Origin: Buttiauxella ferragutiae
GTDB taxonomy: Bacteria; Pseudomonadota; Gammaproteobacteria; Enterobacterales; Enterobacteriaceae
DNA length: 64,000 bases
Assembly (NCBI RefSeq): GCF_001654915.1
Contig: NZ_LXEQ01000061.1
Reading direction: 5' to 3' (one strand)
The notes under the pieces are model-generated. The model did not search any database and had not been told where the DNA came from. It saw only the letters and a program-made list of their open reading frames with translations. The position numbers were made by a program, and so were the translations under genes. How positions within the stretch are numbered: the stretch's first letter is position 1; each line of letters starts with the position of its first letter. Below, piece after piece: positions 8,402-17,388 of the stretch.

Positions 8402-9292
8402 TTAAATCAGCCCGGCATCCCGCGCCAGTTTGCTGAGGTTGTTGTAGCCCAGGCGTGCGTAAGTCAGCGGATGGGCGATCGCCGGATCTTGCTCCGCTTC
8501 CACCACCAGCCAGCCGCTGTAACCTTGTTTTTTCAGCAGCGCCATAATCGGCGGGTAATCCACGCAACCGTCGCCCGGTACGGTGAAAACGCCACTCAAC
8601 ACGGCATCGAGGAAACTGGTCTTGCGGTTTTTAACATCCGCCAGCACGTCAGCGCGCACGTCTTTGCAGTGCACATGATTGATGCGCTCAATCCAGCGCT
8701 CGGCGACTTTCAGTGGCGAGGCCCCGGCAAAAGTCAGGTGACCGGTATCGAGTAACAAACCGACTTCTGGCCCGGTGTGAGTCATCAGGTTATCCACATC
8801 CTGAGCGCTCTCAATCACTGTTCCCATATGGTGATGGTAGGCAATTTGTACGCCCTGTTGTTGGGTGTAGCGCGCAAAAGCCGTCAGCTTTTCGCCATAT
8901 TCTGCCCAACGTTCAGCAGGGAAACGCGGGCGCAGGTGAACCGGCGTTTGCTGCTCACCGTGAATACAACCAGAGACTTCAGCAAACACCAGCACCTTTG
9001 CCCCCAGTTCGCGCAGCAGAGTTAAATGGGGCTGCACCGCCTCAATTTCTTCTTCAACGGAACGTTCCAGCAGGCGGCCCGAGTACCAGCCGGAGACCAG
9101 TTTCAGCTGATGCTTATCCAGAATTGGCCCCAGAACACGCGCCTCACGCGGGAATTTATTCCCCAGTTCAAAGCCTGCAAAACCGGCTTCTTTCCCTTCG
9201 CTCAGGCAAGTCTCCAGCGAAGTGTCAGCACCCAGTGAAGGCAGGTCGTCATTGGTCCAGGTCAGTGGGTTAATGCCTAAATGTACAGTCAT
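8402..9292 (-). CDS. iolE: Myo-inosose-2 dehydratase
   Basis: Xylose-isomerase-like TIM-barrel enzyme, 296 residues with the start at 9292. IolE dehydrates 2-keto-myo-inositol (scyllo-inosose) to 3D-trihydroxycyclohexane-1,2-dione. Visible marks are the N-terminal LGINPLTWTNDD and the metal-ligand strands (LLDTGHL, HVHCKD, VEAEQDP) of the AP-endonuclease-2 fold. A longer in-frame start exists 36 bases upstream, but AAGGAG lies just before the ATG at 9292 and the known N-terminus starts there. This start overlaps nothing; iolC ends 10 bases before it. Confidence 0.93.
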   Translation of the reverse strand: MTVHLGINPLTWTNDDLPSLGADTSLETCLSEGKEAGFAGFELGNKFPREARVLGPILDKHQLKLVSGWYSGRLLERSVEEEIEAVQPHLTLLRELGAKVLVFAEVSGCIHGEQQTPVHLRPRFPAERWAEYGEKLTAFARYTQQQGVQIAYHHHMGTVIESAQDVDNLMTHTGPEVGLLLDTGHLTFAGASPLKVAERWIERINHVHCKDVRADVLADVKNRKTSFLDAVLSGVFTVPGDGCVDYPPIMALLKKQGYSGWLVVEAEQDPAIAHPLTYARLGYNNLSKLARDAGLI

Positions 9293-9302
9293 GATCTTCT
9301 CC

Positions 9303-11216
9303 TTAGAATTGTGTCTGCCCGCGTGCACGCCATAAGGCTATCAACCGCAGGTAGTTGTCCCGGATGCGGGCAATCAGTTGCGCATCATCAATCTCGCGTT
9401 TTAACCAGGCCTGCGACGCTTCACCAAACAAGGTGCGCCCTACCGCAAAGCCTTTCACAATCGGATAATCTGCCGCCGCATTAAATCCGGCGCGCAGCAC
9501 TTCCACTGCCGCATCCAGTCCAAGAATGACGACGCCACGGCAATGCGGATCGCGTTTTTCTACCAGCTCGCTCAAGGCTTCCCATCCCTGGCTGCTAAGC
9601 GGCGGCAATTTCCACCAGTCCGGATAAATACCGAGGTTGTAAAAGCGCGAGATCGCTCGCAAATAAAGGTCATCGCTGCGCGGCATGTCGGCGGGCAAAA
9701 TCACTTCCAGCAGTAATTCATGGCCGGACTGGCAGCAGGCGCGATACACCTCCGCCACCTTTTGCTCTTGCTCAAGGCGCAAAGCGTGAGCGTCTTCCGG
9801 ATGGAAGAACACCAGACATTTGACGATGTGTTCCTGCGGCCAGCTAATCAGCTGCGAGCCAATATTGCCGTGTTCCATCTCCAGTGGGCGCGAACCGGGT
9901 AGCTCGATTGGGCGGCCAATCCACCAGCCTTCGCCAGTAATGGCATTCAGTGCATCCTGGCCGAAAGTCCCGTCGCACAACAGACCAGCTTTCCCTTCCA
10001 GTTCGGCATACTTTGCCGCCTCACGGCTAGCCTGCAAAATCAGCTGTTTAAGCGCCGGAATACGCTTTAAATCTGCCCCGCAGCTCAATGCCATATCTTC
10101 AAGCTGACTGCGATGATCAAAGGCCATTACGCACAGTTCCGGCCACTGCCGGCGGCGAGTGGTTACGCGATGCAGATGATTCAGACGCGCGTCAAGATCG
10201 GGGCGTGGCACTTGCTGTTCGCGGGCTAAATAGTCATCAAGCTCCACTTTGCTCGGCATGGCTGGCGCACAACCGTGGCGTGAAACCACCAGTGCGCCAC
10301 AGGCGTTCGCGTAACGACACGCCTGCTCCCAGCCTTCATCATTGAGATAACCACGCATCAGGCCGGACATAAACGCATCGCCCGCCCCCAGCACATTCAG
10401 CACTTCAACCCGCACGCCCGTGACATTAATGCCGCCGTCCAGCGAGTCCGGGATCTGGCCGGTAAACACCGAACAGCCTTGTGCACCACGCTTACACACC
10501 AGTGTTGCGCCGCTCACTTCACGCACCTGTTTCAGGGCAGTAAGTGTGTCCGTCGAGCCGCCAGCAATGTGGAACTCTTCCTCCGTGCCGACAATCACAT
10601 CAAACAGATGCAGCACCGATTGCAGTTGCTGTGTGACTTGCTGGGCGGCAATAAAACGCGTTTCCCCATCGCCCAGCGCCGTCAGCCCCCAGAGCACCGG
10701 ACGGTAGTCAATATCCAGTGCGGTGCGCACTTCGTTGCGCCGCGCATAGTTCAGCGCGGTCAGCACCGCCTCGCGGGTCGCGGGATGGGAAAGATGGGTT
10801 CCGGTGATGGCAAGACAACGCGCCGAAGCAATGTACTCCTCGCTAAAATCACTGGCGGTAATCGCCATATCCGCGCAGTTATCGCGGTAAAAAATCAGCG
10901 GAAAGGTGTCCCGGTCTTTGATGCCGAGCAGCACCAGCGCGGTGAGCCGTTCGGTATCGGTAATCAGATGGCTGGTATCACAACCGACTTGCGTCAGTTC
11001 CTCACGCAGAAAACGCCCCATATGCTCGTCGCCAACGCGAGCCAGCATCGACGACTTCAGCCCCTGTCGTGCCGTTCCGTAAGCGACATTCCCCGATGAA
11101 CCGCCCAAATAGCGGGCGAAACTGCTGGCATCCTCGAGGCGTGCGCCAATCTGCTGGCTGTAGAGATCAACCGCGACTCGCCCCATGCAAATCAGATCTA
11201 ACTGCTTTTGTTTCAT
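9303..11216 (-). CDS. iolC: 5-dehydro-2-deoxygluconokinase fused to DUF2090 aldolase-like domain
   Basis: 637 residues in two parts. Residues 1 to about 325 are a PfkB-family carbohydrate kinase, with the substrate-binding GGSSGN near 38-43 and the signature NVLGAGDAF (catalytic Asp280). Residues from about 345 to 637 are a DUF2090/LacD-like TIM barrel. The kinase phosphorylates 2-deoxy-5-keto-gluconate; the fused domain is thought to split 2-deoxy-5-keto-6-phosphogluconate to DHAP and malonate semialdehyde, the job of IolJ in Bacillus. No separate iolJ is seen, which fits a bifunctional enzyme. The aldolase role is family inference. GGAG precedes the start. Confidence 0.92.
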   Translation of the reverse strand: MKQKQLDLICMGRVAVDLYSQQIGARLEDASSFARYLGGSSGNVAYGTARQGLKSSMLARVGDEHMGRFLREELTQVGCDTSHLITDTERLTALVLLGIKDRDTFPLIFYRDNCADMAITASDFSEEYIASARCLAITGTHLSHPATREAVLTALNYARRNEVRTALDIDYRPVLWGLTALGDGETRFIAAQQVTQQLQSVLHLFDVIVGTEEEFHIAGGSTDTLTALKQVREVSGATLVCKRGAQGCSVFTGQIPDSLDGGINVTGVRVEVLNVLGAGDAFMSGLMRGYLNDEGWEQACRYANACGALVVSRHGCAPAMPSKVELDDYLAREQQVPRPDLDARLNHLHRVTTRRRQWPELCVMAFDHRSQLEDMALSCGADLKRIPALKQLILQASREAAKYAELEGKAGLLCDGTFGQDALNAITGEGWWIGRPIELPGSRPLEMEHGNIGSQLISWPQEHIVKCLVFFHPEDAHALRLEQEQKVAEVYRACCQSGHELLLEVILPADMPRSDDLYLRAISRFYNLGIYPDWWKLPPLSSQGWEALSELVEKRDPHCRGVVILGLDAAVEVLRAGFNAAADYPIVKGFAVGRTLFGEASQAWLKREIDDAQLIARIRDNYLRLIALWRARGQTQF

Positions 11217-11225
11217 GCTCCGTCC

Positions 11226-12359
11226 TCAAACAATTTCAGATACGTTTACCCAGCGGCCACTCTGGTGAGACAGGGCGATAGCATCGAGGATGCGCGACAC
11301 CTTCCAGCCCTCTTCAAAGTCCGGCCACATTGGCGCGTCAGCGGCGATCCCGTCGATCAAATCACGCACTTCGACGGTTTTCTGATCGTTAAAACCAATG
11401 CCATGACCCGCGCCCATACAGAACGCGCCGTAGTCAGGATGCGCCGGGCCGACGAGCAGCGTGCGGAACCCCTGGCGGCCTTCAGGATCGCTTTGCAGAT
11501 ACAGCTTCAGCTCTGCCATGCGCTCCTGTGTAAAAGTGATCGCGCCTTTGGTTCCCGTTACCGTCCAGGTCAGTCCCATTTTGCGCCCACAAGCCACGCG
11601 GGAGGTTTCAATCACACCCTGCGCCCCGCCCTCAAAACGCACCATGGCGTGTGCCTGATCTTCGTTTTCCACGGCGACCATCTCGCTGCTGCCTGCCTGT
11701 GCCGGACGCTGTGGCACCACGGTTTTCAGGTCGCCACAAACTTGCTGGATATCCCCCACCAGGTACTGCGCCATATTGACGATATGCGCCGCGAGATCGC
11801 CAAGCGCCCCAAGGCCAGCCGTCTCTTTGAAGCAGTGCCAGTGAATCGGCGCGAGCGGGTCAGACATATAGTCTTCGTTATGGGTGCCGTAAAAGTGGAT
11901 AACCTCGCCAATTTCCCCGCGCTCGATAATCTGTTTTGCCAGCTGCGCGGTGGGGTTTTTCATGTAATTGAAGCCAACGAGAGTTTTCACTCCGGCACAA
12001 TGCGCCGCATCGACCATCAATCGGGCATCACGGGCGTTAAGCGCCAGCGGCTTTTCCGAGTAAACGTGTTTGCCGTGGCGAATCGCCTCCAGCGCCATCT
12101 CTTTATGCAGATGGTTCGGTGAGCAAATATCCACCACGTCAATATTTGGATCCGCCACCAGCTCGCGCCAGTTGCCGGTTGAGCGGTTAAATCCAAAAGC
12201 GGCGGCACGTGTGGCGGCCAGTTCAGGCGTCACTTCTGCCACCATTTCGCGCACCAGCTCGCCGCGCAAATCAAATACGGTCGGTGCCTGGGCGTAAGCA
12301 ATCGCATGGGCTTTGCCGATATAACCGGTGCCGATTAAACCAATCCTGACTTTTTTCAT
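11226..12359 (-). CDS. Gfo/Idh/MocA-family oxidoreductase (second inositol dehydrogenase-like)
   Basis: 377 residues. An N-terminal Rossmann fold (GLIGTGYIGKAH, residues 7-18) is followed by EKP near residue 100, where the family's catalytic lysine lies, and a C-terminal alpha/beta domain with the GDLAAHIVN stretch holding the active-site D/H pair. It is clearly different from the IolG at 16070, being longer and with a GTGYIG rather than GAGRIG turn. It lies inside the iol operon between the transporter permease and iolC (9-base gap to iolC). It probably oxidises or interconverts another inositol isomer or inosose (scyllo- or D-chiro-inositol), but the substrate cannot be read from sequence. 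Confidence 0.85.
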   Translation of the reverse strand: MKKVRIGLIGTGYIGKAHAIAYAQAPTVFDLRGELVREMVAEVTPELAATRAAAFGFNRSTGNWRELVADPNIDVVDICSPNHLHKEMALEAIRHGKHVYSEKPLALNARDARLMVDAAHCAGVKTLVGFNYMKNPTAQLAKQIIERGEIGEVIHFYGTHNEDYMSDPLAPIHWHCFKETAGLGALGDLAAHIVNMAQYLVGDIQQVCGDLKTVVPQRPAQAGSSEMVAVENEDQAHAMVRFEGGAQGVIETSRVACGRKMGLTWTVTGTKGAITFTQERMAELKLYLQSDPEGRQGFRTLLVGPAHPDYGAFCMGAGHGIGFNDQKTVEVRDLIDGIAADAPMWPDFEEGWKVSRILDAIALSHQSGRWVNVSEIV

Positions 12360-12373
12360 AGTGTGTTCCTGGA

Positions 12374-13402
12374 TTAAATCGCGCCACGACGGCTCTTGGC
12401 GTAGGTATCAAACGCTACCGCCAGTACGATGATCAGACCGGTAATAATTTGCTGGTAGTAAGCCGAGACGTTCATCAGCACCAGCCCGTTAATCAGAATG
12501 CCCATGATGATGGCACCGATAATCGTGCCGCTGATGCGCCCGTAGCCGCCCATCAACGAGGTGCCGCCAATCACCACCGAGGCAATCACGCGCAGCTCAA
12601 ACGAGATACCCGCCACCGCTTCGGCACTGCCCAGACGCGCACTGAGCACAAACCCGGCAAGCCCCGCCAGACAACCAATCACCACATAAACGCTGACCAG
12701 TACCCGTTTAACGTTGACCCCAGCCAGGCGCGCCGCTTCGGGGTTGCCGCCAATCGCATAGACAAAGCGGCCCCAGCGGGTTTTATGCAGCGCCAGATAG
12801 CCAAGAATAGAAACGATGGCGAAAATCCAGATCGGCACAGATATGCCGAGAATATCCCCGCGCCCCCACCAGCGATAACCAGCGTCAAAGCCCGCGATAG
12901 GCGCACCATCGTTAATCACCAGCGTCAGGCCGCGCCAAATCGTCATGCCACCGAGCGTGACGATAAACGGCGGCAGACGCAGACGCGTGACGCCAAGGCC
13001 ATGCAGAAAACCGATAAACGTGCCGATCGCGAGGCAAATCCCCAGCCCCAGCAACCAGCTAAAACCACCCCATGCGTCGGCATCCACGGTGGTAAAGTTG
13101 TCGCCTTTAATCACATAAGCGGCAGTCATGGCGCACACCGCCAGAATCGACCCCACCGAGAGATCGATACCCGCCGTGAGGATCACAAAGGTCATGCCGA
13201 CGGCAATGATCCCGTAGATCGACACTTCGGTCAGGATGTTGAAAATATTACGTTCGCTAAGGAAGTTGCTGTTTTGCAACTGGAAGAACACCAGCAGCAG
13301 AATCATAAATATCAGCACACCAAAGCGTTCAAAGAAGGCAATCGGATCAAAGCGCGATGCGCCCTTCGCCGGAGCCTGAGTTTTGGAAATCATCTGTGTC
13401 AT
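12374..13402 (-). CDS. Sugar ABC transporter permease (RbsC family, inositol)
   Basis: 342 residues with about eight to ten hydrophobic spans and the BPD_transp_2 glycine-rich motifs of RbsC/XylH-type permeases (LTAGIDLSVGSI near residue 80, GGNPEAARLAGV near 218). It forms the membrane channel of the neighbouring ABC importer. Gene order (binding protein, ATPase, permease) and its place inside the iol operon point to myo-inositol or a related polyol as substrate; this is inference from context. Confidence 0.9.
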   Translation of the reverse strand: MTQMISKTQAPAKGASRFDPIAFFERFGVLIFMILLLVFFQLQNSNFLSERNIFNILTEVSIYGIIAVGMTFVILTAGIDLSVGSILAVCAMTAAYVIKGDNFTTVDADAWGGFSWLLGLGICLAIGTFIGFLHGLGVTRLRLPPFIVTLGGMTIWRGLTLVINDGAPIAGFDAGYRWWGRGDILGISVPIWIFAIVSILGYLALHKTRWGRFVYAIGGNPEAARLAGVNVKRVLVSVYVVIGCLAGLAGFVLSARLGSAEAVAGISFELRVIASVVIGGTSLMGGYGRISGTIIGAIIMGILINGLVLMNVSAYYQQIITGLIIVLAVAFDTYAKSRRGAI

Positions 13403-13413
13403 GGGCTCCCCCG

Positions 13414-14961
13414 TTATGCGGCGTTTAAAGCGTGGTGGTTGATAGCCATCAGGGTCATCAGCCGTTCTTCGTTAGCGTCGTCACCGTGTAATTCGCCGGT
13501 CACCCGCCCTTCGCTGAGGGTGATGATCCGGTCGGAAACCGCAAGGATTTCAGGTAAGTCTGAGGAGATAACAATCACCGCGACGCCTTGTTTAGCCATA
13601 TCAAACAGCACCTGGTGGACTTCAGATTTAGTGCCGACGTCGATACCGCGCGTCGGTTCATCGACAATCAGCACTTTTGGGTTGAGCGCCATGCAGCGCG
13701 CCAGAATCACTTTTTGCTGATTGCCGCCGGACAACTTGCGCACTTCCTGTTCGGCGTTGACCATCTTGATTTGCAGCGCCTTTTGGTAGGCTTCAATTAG
13801 CGCATCTTCTTTGCGCGGGCTGACGAAATAGCGCCAGGTCAGCAGCGATGACAGGCTTGATAGCGTGAGGTTTTCGCGAATCGATAACCCCAGCACCGCG
13901 CCCTCTTTTTTGCGGTCTTCCGGTACCAGGGCAATGCCACACTCCAGCGCGTACATTGGGTTTTGCGGCTGGTAAGGTTTGCCGTCTAACTCGAAAGTTC
14001 CCTGGGTGAATTTGTCCGCGCCGAACAGGCAACGCGCCACCTCGGTACGGCCTGCACCCACCAGCCCGGCAATCCCCAGAACTTCGCCACTGTGCACGTG
14101 AAAACTGATGTCTTTAAGCGCGATGCCGTGCGGATCAAGCGGCGGTTTCTCACGGCTTAACCCCTTCACGGACAGGCGAATGGGTTTATCTTCATGATGG
14201 GTCAGGCTCGAGTCACGGCGGTCAAACACCACATCGCGCCCCACCATCAGGCGAATAATTTGTTCAACACTGGTGCCTGCGACTTCGCCGGAGCCGGTGT
14301 AGCGCCCGTCCTGGAACACGGTAAAACGGTCGCAAAGCTGGAAAACTTCATGCAGGCGGTGGGTGACGTAAATAATGCTGACACCGCGGCCTTTTAGTTC
14401 GCGCACCACGCGGTGCAGGCTTTCGACTTCACTGTCACTCAGCGCCGCCGAAGGTTCGTCCATAATGATCAGTTTGGCGTTAAGGGTTAACGCACGGGCA
14501 ATTTCCACCATCTGTTGCTGGGCGACGCTCAGGCGCGCCACCGCTGTGGTCGGTGCCACGTTGAGTTGCAGATAATCAAGAATCACCTGCGCTTCCTGGT
14601 TTACCGCTTTGGCATCGACGATTAAATTGCGACGGCGTGGTTCGCGCCCAAGAAACATATTTTCCGCCACCGTCATATTCGGCAGCAGGTTAAACTCCTG
14701 ATAAATCGTGATAATGCCTTTTTGCTGACGGGCCACCGGCGACTCGTCCACCGCCAGCGTTTCACCGTTAAACCAGATTTCACCACGAGTTTGCGGCTGT
14801 GCGCCCGCCAGCGCCTTCAACAGCGTGGATTTACCCGCGCCATTTTCGCCGAGCAGCGCATGGATTTCCCCCTGCCCGACGGTGAGCTGTGCATTGCTCA
14901 GCGCCCAAACGCCGGAAAAGCTTTTCGCCAGTTCGCTGACTTTCAATAAGGATTGCGACAT
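13414..14961 (-). CDS. Sugar ABC transporter ATP-binding protein (RbsA family, inositol)
   Basis: 515 residues with two fused ABC domains, as in RbsA/MglA. The first has Walker A GENGAGKST (residues 38-46), a signature in LSVAQQQM and Walker B IIMDEPS. The second has the family's usual degenerate P-loop (GLVGAGRTE), LSGGNQQK and VLIVDEPTRGID. It energises the permease at 12374; the stop lies 11 bases before the permease start. No ribosome-binding site anomaly is seen. The gap to the binding-protein gene upstream is filled by a palindromic repeat. Confidence 0.93.
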   Translation of the reverse strand: MSQSLLKVSELAKSFSGVWALSNAQLTVGQGEIHALLGENGAGKSTLLKALAGAQPQTRGEIWFNGETLAVDESPVARQQKGIITIYQEFNLLPNMTVAENMFLGREPRRRNLIVDAKAVNQEAQVILDYLQLNVAPTTAVARLSVAQQQMVEIARALTLNAKLIIMDEPSAALSDSEVESLHRVVRELKGRGVSIIYVTHRLHEVFQLCDRFTVFQDGRYTGSGEVAGTSVEQIIRLMVGRDVVFDRRDSSLTHHEDKPIRLSVKGLSREKPPLDPHGIALKDISFHVHSGEVLGIAGLVGAGRTEVARCLFGADKFTQGTFELDGKPYQPQNPMYALECGIALVPEDRKKEGAVLGLSIRENLTLSSLSSLLTWRYFVSPRKEDALIEAYQKALQIKMVNAEQEVRKLSGGNQQKVILARCMALNPKVLIVDEPTRGIDVGTKSEVHQVLFDMAKQGVAVIVISSDLPEILAVSDRIITLSEGRVTGELHGDDANEERLMTLMAINHHALNAA

Positions 14962-14983
14962 CAGACTGCTCCTCTTTCCGCAG

Positions 14984-15108
14984 GTATCCTTTAGATTTCA
15001 AGCTGCAGCACGGCGGCAACTGAGCGCATCCCCAGGAACATAGCGAACTATGTGACTGTGGTGCGGGAAGGCAGCCAACACAGCTGCAGCTTGAAAGATG
15101 ACGGATAC
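14984..15108 (+). repeat. Palindromic dispersed repeat, long copy
   Basis: 125 bp with terminal inverted repeats of 26 bp (14984-15009 and 15083-15108, 22 of 26 matching), reading GTATCC... inward to ...CTGCAGC. The ends match the short copy at 5106-5164. It fills the gap between the ABC ATPase start and the binding-protein gene and reaches the first base of that gene's stop codon, so it is transcribed within the iol operon and could act as a 3' stabilising hairpin for the binding-protein message. Confidence 0.8.
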
Positions 15109-16037
15109 TATTTGCCGGCTTCGCCGATACGTTCAGCTTTATCGAGATTCTCTTTGGTGATCATGGTTGGTGCGTAATCGGCACCGGTGATCTCTTTTTT
15201 CTCACGGATGTTGGCAACCAGTTGGCTCATTGCGGTAGTCACCGCGTAGCCCGGACGCTGATCGGCGGTGACTTGCAGCCAACCATCGCGCACACGCGCC
15301 AGCGCTTCTGGCACCGCATCAAAACCGGTGACCATGATTTCGCCCGGTTTCACGCCTTGTTCCTGAAGGGCTTCGATGGCACCCAGCGCCATATCGTCGT
15401 TAGCAGAAAGAATGACTTGTGGTTTTTTCGGCAGTGAAGGCAGCACGCTTTCTACAATGCGCATCCCTTCGGAACGCATCCAGTTACCGGTCTGATCGGC
15501 GACGATTTTGTATTTATCGCCACCGGCTTTCAGGCTGTCGCGAATGCCTTTGGTACGTTCAATGTTGGAAGAAGAACCTGGCTGGCCGGTCAGCAGAATA
15601 ATCTCCGCGCCATTGGGGAATTTCGACTTCACGTAGTCAGCCACCGCCTGGCCGCCTTTATAGTTATTGGCACCAAAGTGCGGCACTTTTTTCTCGGTGG
15701 TGACCGTACGGTCGAGCGTGACGACAGGAAGTTTGGCATCCTGAATTTCACTCACTGCACTGGAGACCGCGTTAACGTCGTTGGGTGAAACGATAAACCC
15801 CTGAGCGCCGCGCGTAATGGCGTTTTCAAGATCGGCCACTTGTTTAGGTGAGCTGCCCTGGCTGTCCAGCACCTGTAACTGCACGCCCATTTCTTTAGCG
15901 GCTTTTACCGCAGTGCGCTGCATATGTACTTCAAACGGCATCGCCAGGTTTGGCGTACTAAAGACAATTTGCTCGTTTTCGGCGAAAGCCGGAGCGGTAG
16001 CGAGTGCGATGAGGGCAGCAAGAATAATTTTTTTCAT
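15108..16037 (-). CDS. Periplasmic sugar-binding protein (RbsB family, inositol)
   Basis: 309 residues. The signal peptide MKKIILAALIALATAPAFA precedes a periplasmic-binding-protein type 1 domain (PBP1_ABC sugar-binding; motifs such as VVTLDRTV and ILSANDDMALGAIEAL). It captures substrate for the adjacent ATPase and permease. Being upstream of them, with a stable repeat hairpin right after its stop codon, it is probably made in excess. The substrate, inositol, is inferred from the operon. Confidence 0.92.
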   Translation of the reverse strand: MKKIILAALIALATAPAFAENEQIVFSTPNLAMPFEVHMQRTAVKAAKEMGVQLQVLDSQGSSPKQVADLENAITRGAQGFIVSPNDVNAVSSAVSEIQDAKLPVVTLDRTVTTEKKVPHFGANNYKGGQAVADYVKSKFPNGAEIILLTGQPGSSSNIERTKGIRDSLKAGGDKYKIVADQTGNWMRSEGMRIVESVLPSLPKKPQVILSANDDMALGAIEALQEQGVKPGEIMVTGFDAVPEALARVRDGWLQVTADQRPGYAVTTAMSQLVANIREKKEITGADYAPTMITKENLDKAERIGEAGK

Positions 16038-16069
16038 TGTTATCTCTCTTTGTGTGTAGGGTTCGGGAG

Positions 16070-17056
16070 TTACAACGCTATTTCACGCTGGCAACGCAGG
16101 GATTCCAGTGCCTTGTCGGCCAGATACAGCGCGCGTTCACCGTCGTCACCGCTGCACTCTGGCTTCGCTTCACCACGTAAAATGGCGACAAAATGCAGCC
16201 ACTCTGCGGCATAAGCCTCTTTGTATCGTTGCAGGAAGAAGTGCTCAGGCAGTGCGCTGTTGCAGCCGTTGGCACCGAAATGCTGCACCTGGTTTTCCAG
16301 AATGTTGCCCGCGCATAACAAGCCGTTTGAACCGTGCAATTCCAGGCGCTGATCGTAGCCATAAGCCGAACGGCGGCTATTGACGATGGTGGCAAGCGCG
16401 CCGGATGCGTACTTCAGCACGATGAAAGCGGTGTCAATGTCACCCGCTTCGCCAATCGCCGGGTCAACCAGATTGCTGCCCTGGGCATAAATCGCCACTG
16501 GCTCTTCACCCATGATGAAACGCGCCATGTCGAAATCGTGGATGGTCATATCGCGGAACATACCACCGGAAACGCGCACGTATTCCGCAGGCGGTGGCGA
16601 CGGGTCGCGGGAAATAATCATCAGCGATTCAGGTTTGCCAATCAGCCCTTGCTGGGCCTGGGTTTTGACGCGACGAAACTGAGGATCAAAGCGGCGGTTA
16701 AAACCGATGAATAGCGGCACATCACGTTCTTTGACCACTTTCAGGCAGTCACGCACGCGGGCCAAATCGAGGTGGACAGGTTTTTCACAGAAGATGGCTT
16801 TGCCGTGGAAAGCGGCAAGTTCAATTAAATCGGCGTGCGTGTCGGTGGCGGAGGCAATCAGCACCGCGTGGACGTTTGGGTCGGCCATCGCTTCGCTTAC
16901 GCTCTGCTGGCGAGCCTGATACAGCGTGGCAATGCGGCTGGCGTTTTCCTGGTTCGGATCAACAACTGACCAAAGGGTGGTCTCTTTGTGGGCTGCAATA
17001 TTGGCGGCGTGGATCTGGCCGATGCGACCTGCGCCCAGTAAGGCAATGTTAAACAT
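16070..17056 (-). CDS. iolG: Inositol 2-dehydrogenase
   Basis: 328 residues; oxidises myo-inositol to scyllo-inosose with NAD+, the entry step of the pathway. A Rossmann GAGRIG turn lies at residues 8-13, EKP with Lys92 follows, and DMTIHD places the conserved Asp169 and His173. The frame is open 21 bases further upstream, but the ATG at 17056 has GGGAG in front of it and aligns with IolG N-termini. It is the first gene of the operon that runs iolG - transporter - oxidoreductase - iolC - iolE - iolB. Confidence 0.93.
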   Translation of the reverse strand: MFNIALLGAGRIGQIHAANIAAHKETTLWSVVDPNQENASRIATLYQARQQSVSEAMADPNVHAVLIASATDTHADLIELAAFHGKAIFCEKPVHLDLARVRDCLKVVKERDVPLFIGFNRRFDPQFRRVKTQAQQGLIGKPESLMIISRDPSPPPAEYVRVSGGMFRDMTIHDFDMARFIMGEEPVAIYAQGSNLVDPAIGEAGDIDTAFIVLKYASGALATIVNSRRSAYGYDQRLELHGSNGLLCAGNILENQVQHFGANGCNSALPEHFFLQRYKEAYAAEWLHFVAILRGEAKPECSGDDGERALYLADKALESLRCQREIAL

Positions 17057-17139
17057 AGCGGCTCCCGATATTGGCATAGCTTTAGAGTCAAGTACCGGGG
17101 TGACCCCGGCAATGCGTACAGTTGATTTAACGACCCTTT

Positions 17140-17160
17140 AAATAAAACATTTATTTCATT
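17140..17160. promoter_or_regulatory. Candidate IolR operator upstream of iolG
   Basis: A perfect inverted repeat, AAATAAA-ACA-TTTATTT (17140-17156), continues as CATT. It lies about 85 bases upstream of iolG. Closely similar strings occur in the iolA-iolR intergenic region (20882-20920 and 21017-21030). IolR of the RpiR family is the only regulator in the cluster, so it is the obvious candidate ligand. The rest of the 332-bp iolG-iolD gap holds only the iolD terminator. Confidence 0.45.
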
Positions 17161-17326
17161 TTAATGAATAGTGAAAATTCTATTTTTGAGTCAGGGTTAA
17201 CATTTTGTCTATTTTATGGGTCTGATTTGTTATCAAAGTCACAACATCGCACAATATTGCATCACTTAAGGGAGGGGGTTTCAGCTTGATTGCAGGGAGT
17301 GGAGCAGAAAAGGAGCAAAACGTGGC

Positions 17327-17372
17327 AAAAAATGAAATGAACATTCCGCTTACAATACCAGCGGAATGTTCA
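17327..17372 (-). terminator. Terminator of iolAD
   Basis: A perfect 13-bp stem (17338-17350 with 17360-17372, 9-base loop). On the minus strand it is followed by a T-rich tail (TTTCATTTTTT, complement of 17327-17337). It lies just after the iolD stop and separates the iolAD unit from the iolG operon. Confidence 0.85.
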
Positions 17373-17388
17373 GGGGTGAGGATTGAGA

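Noticed and set aside
12449..13720. Long plus-strand ORF opposite the ABC permease and ATPase genes (423 codons)
   Set aside because: It is antisense to two clear ABC transporter genes, and its composition (rich in His, Arg, Gln, Asn) is that of a reverse-frame shadow.
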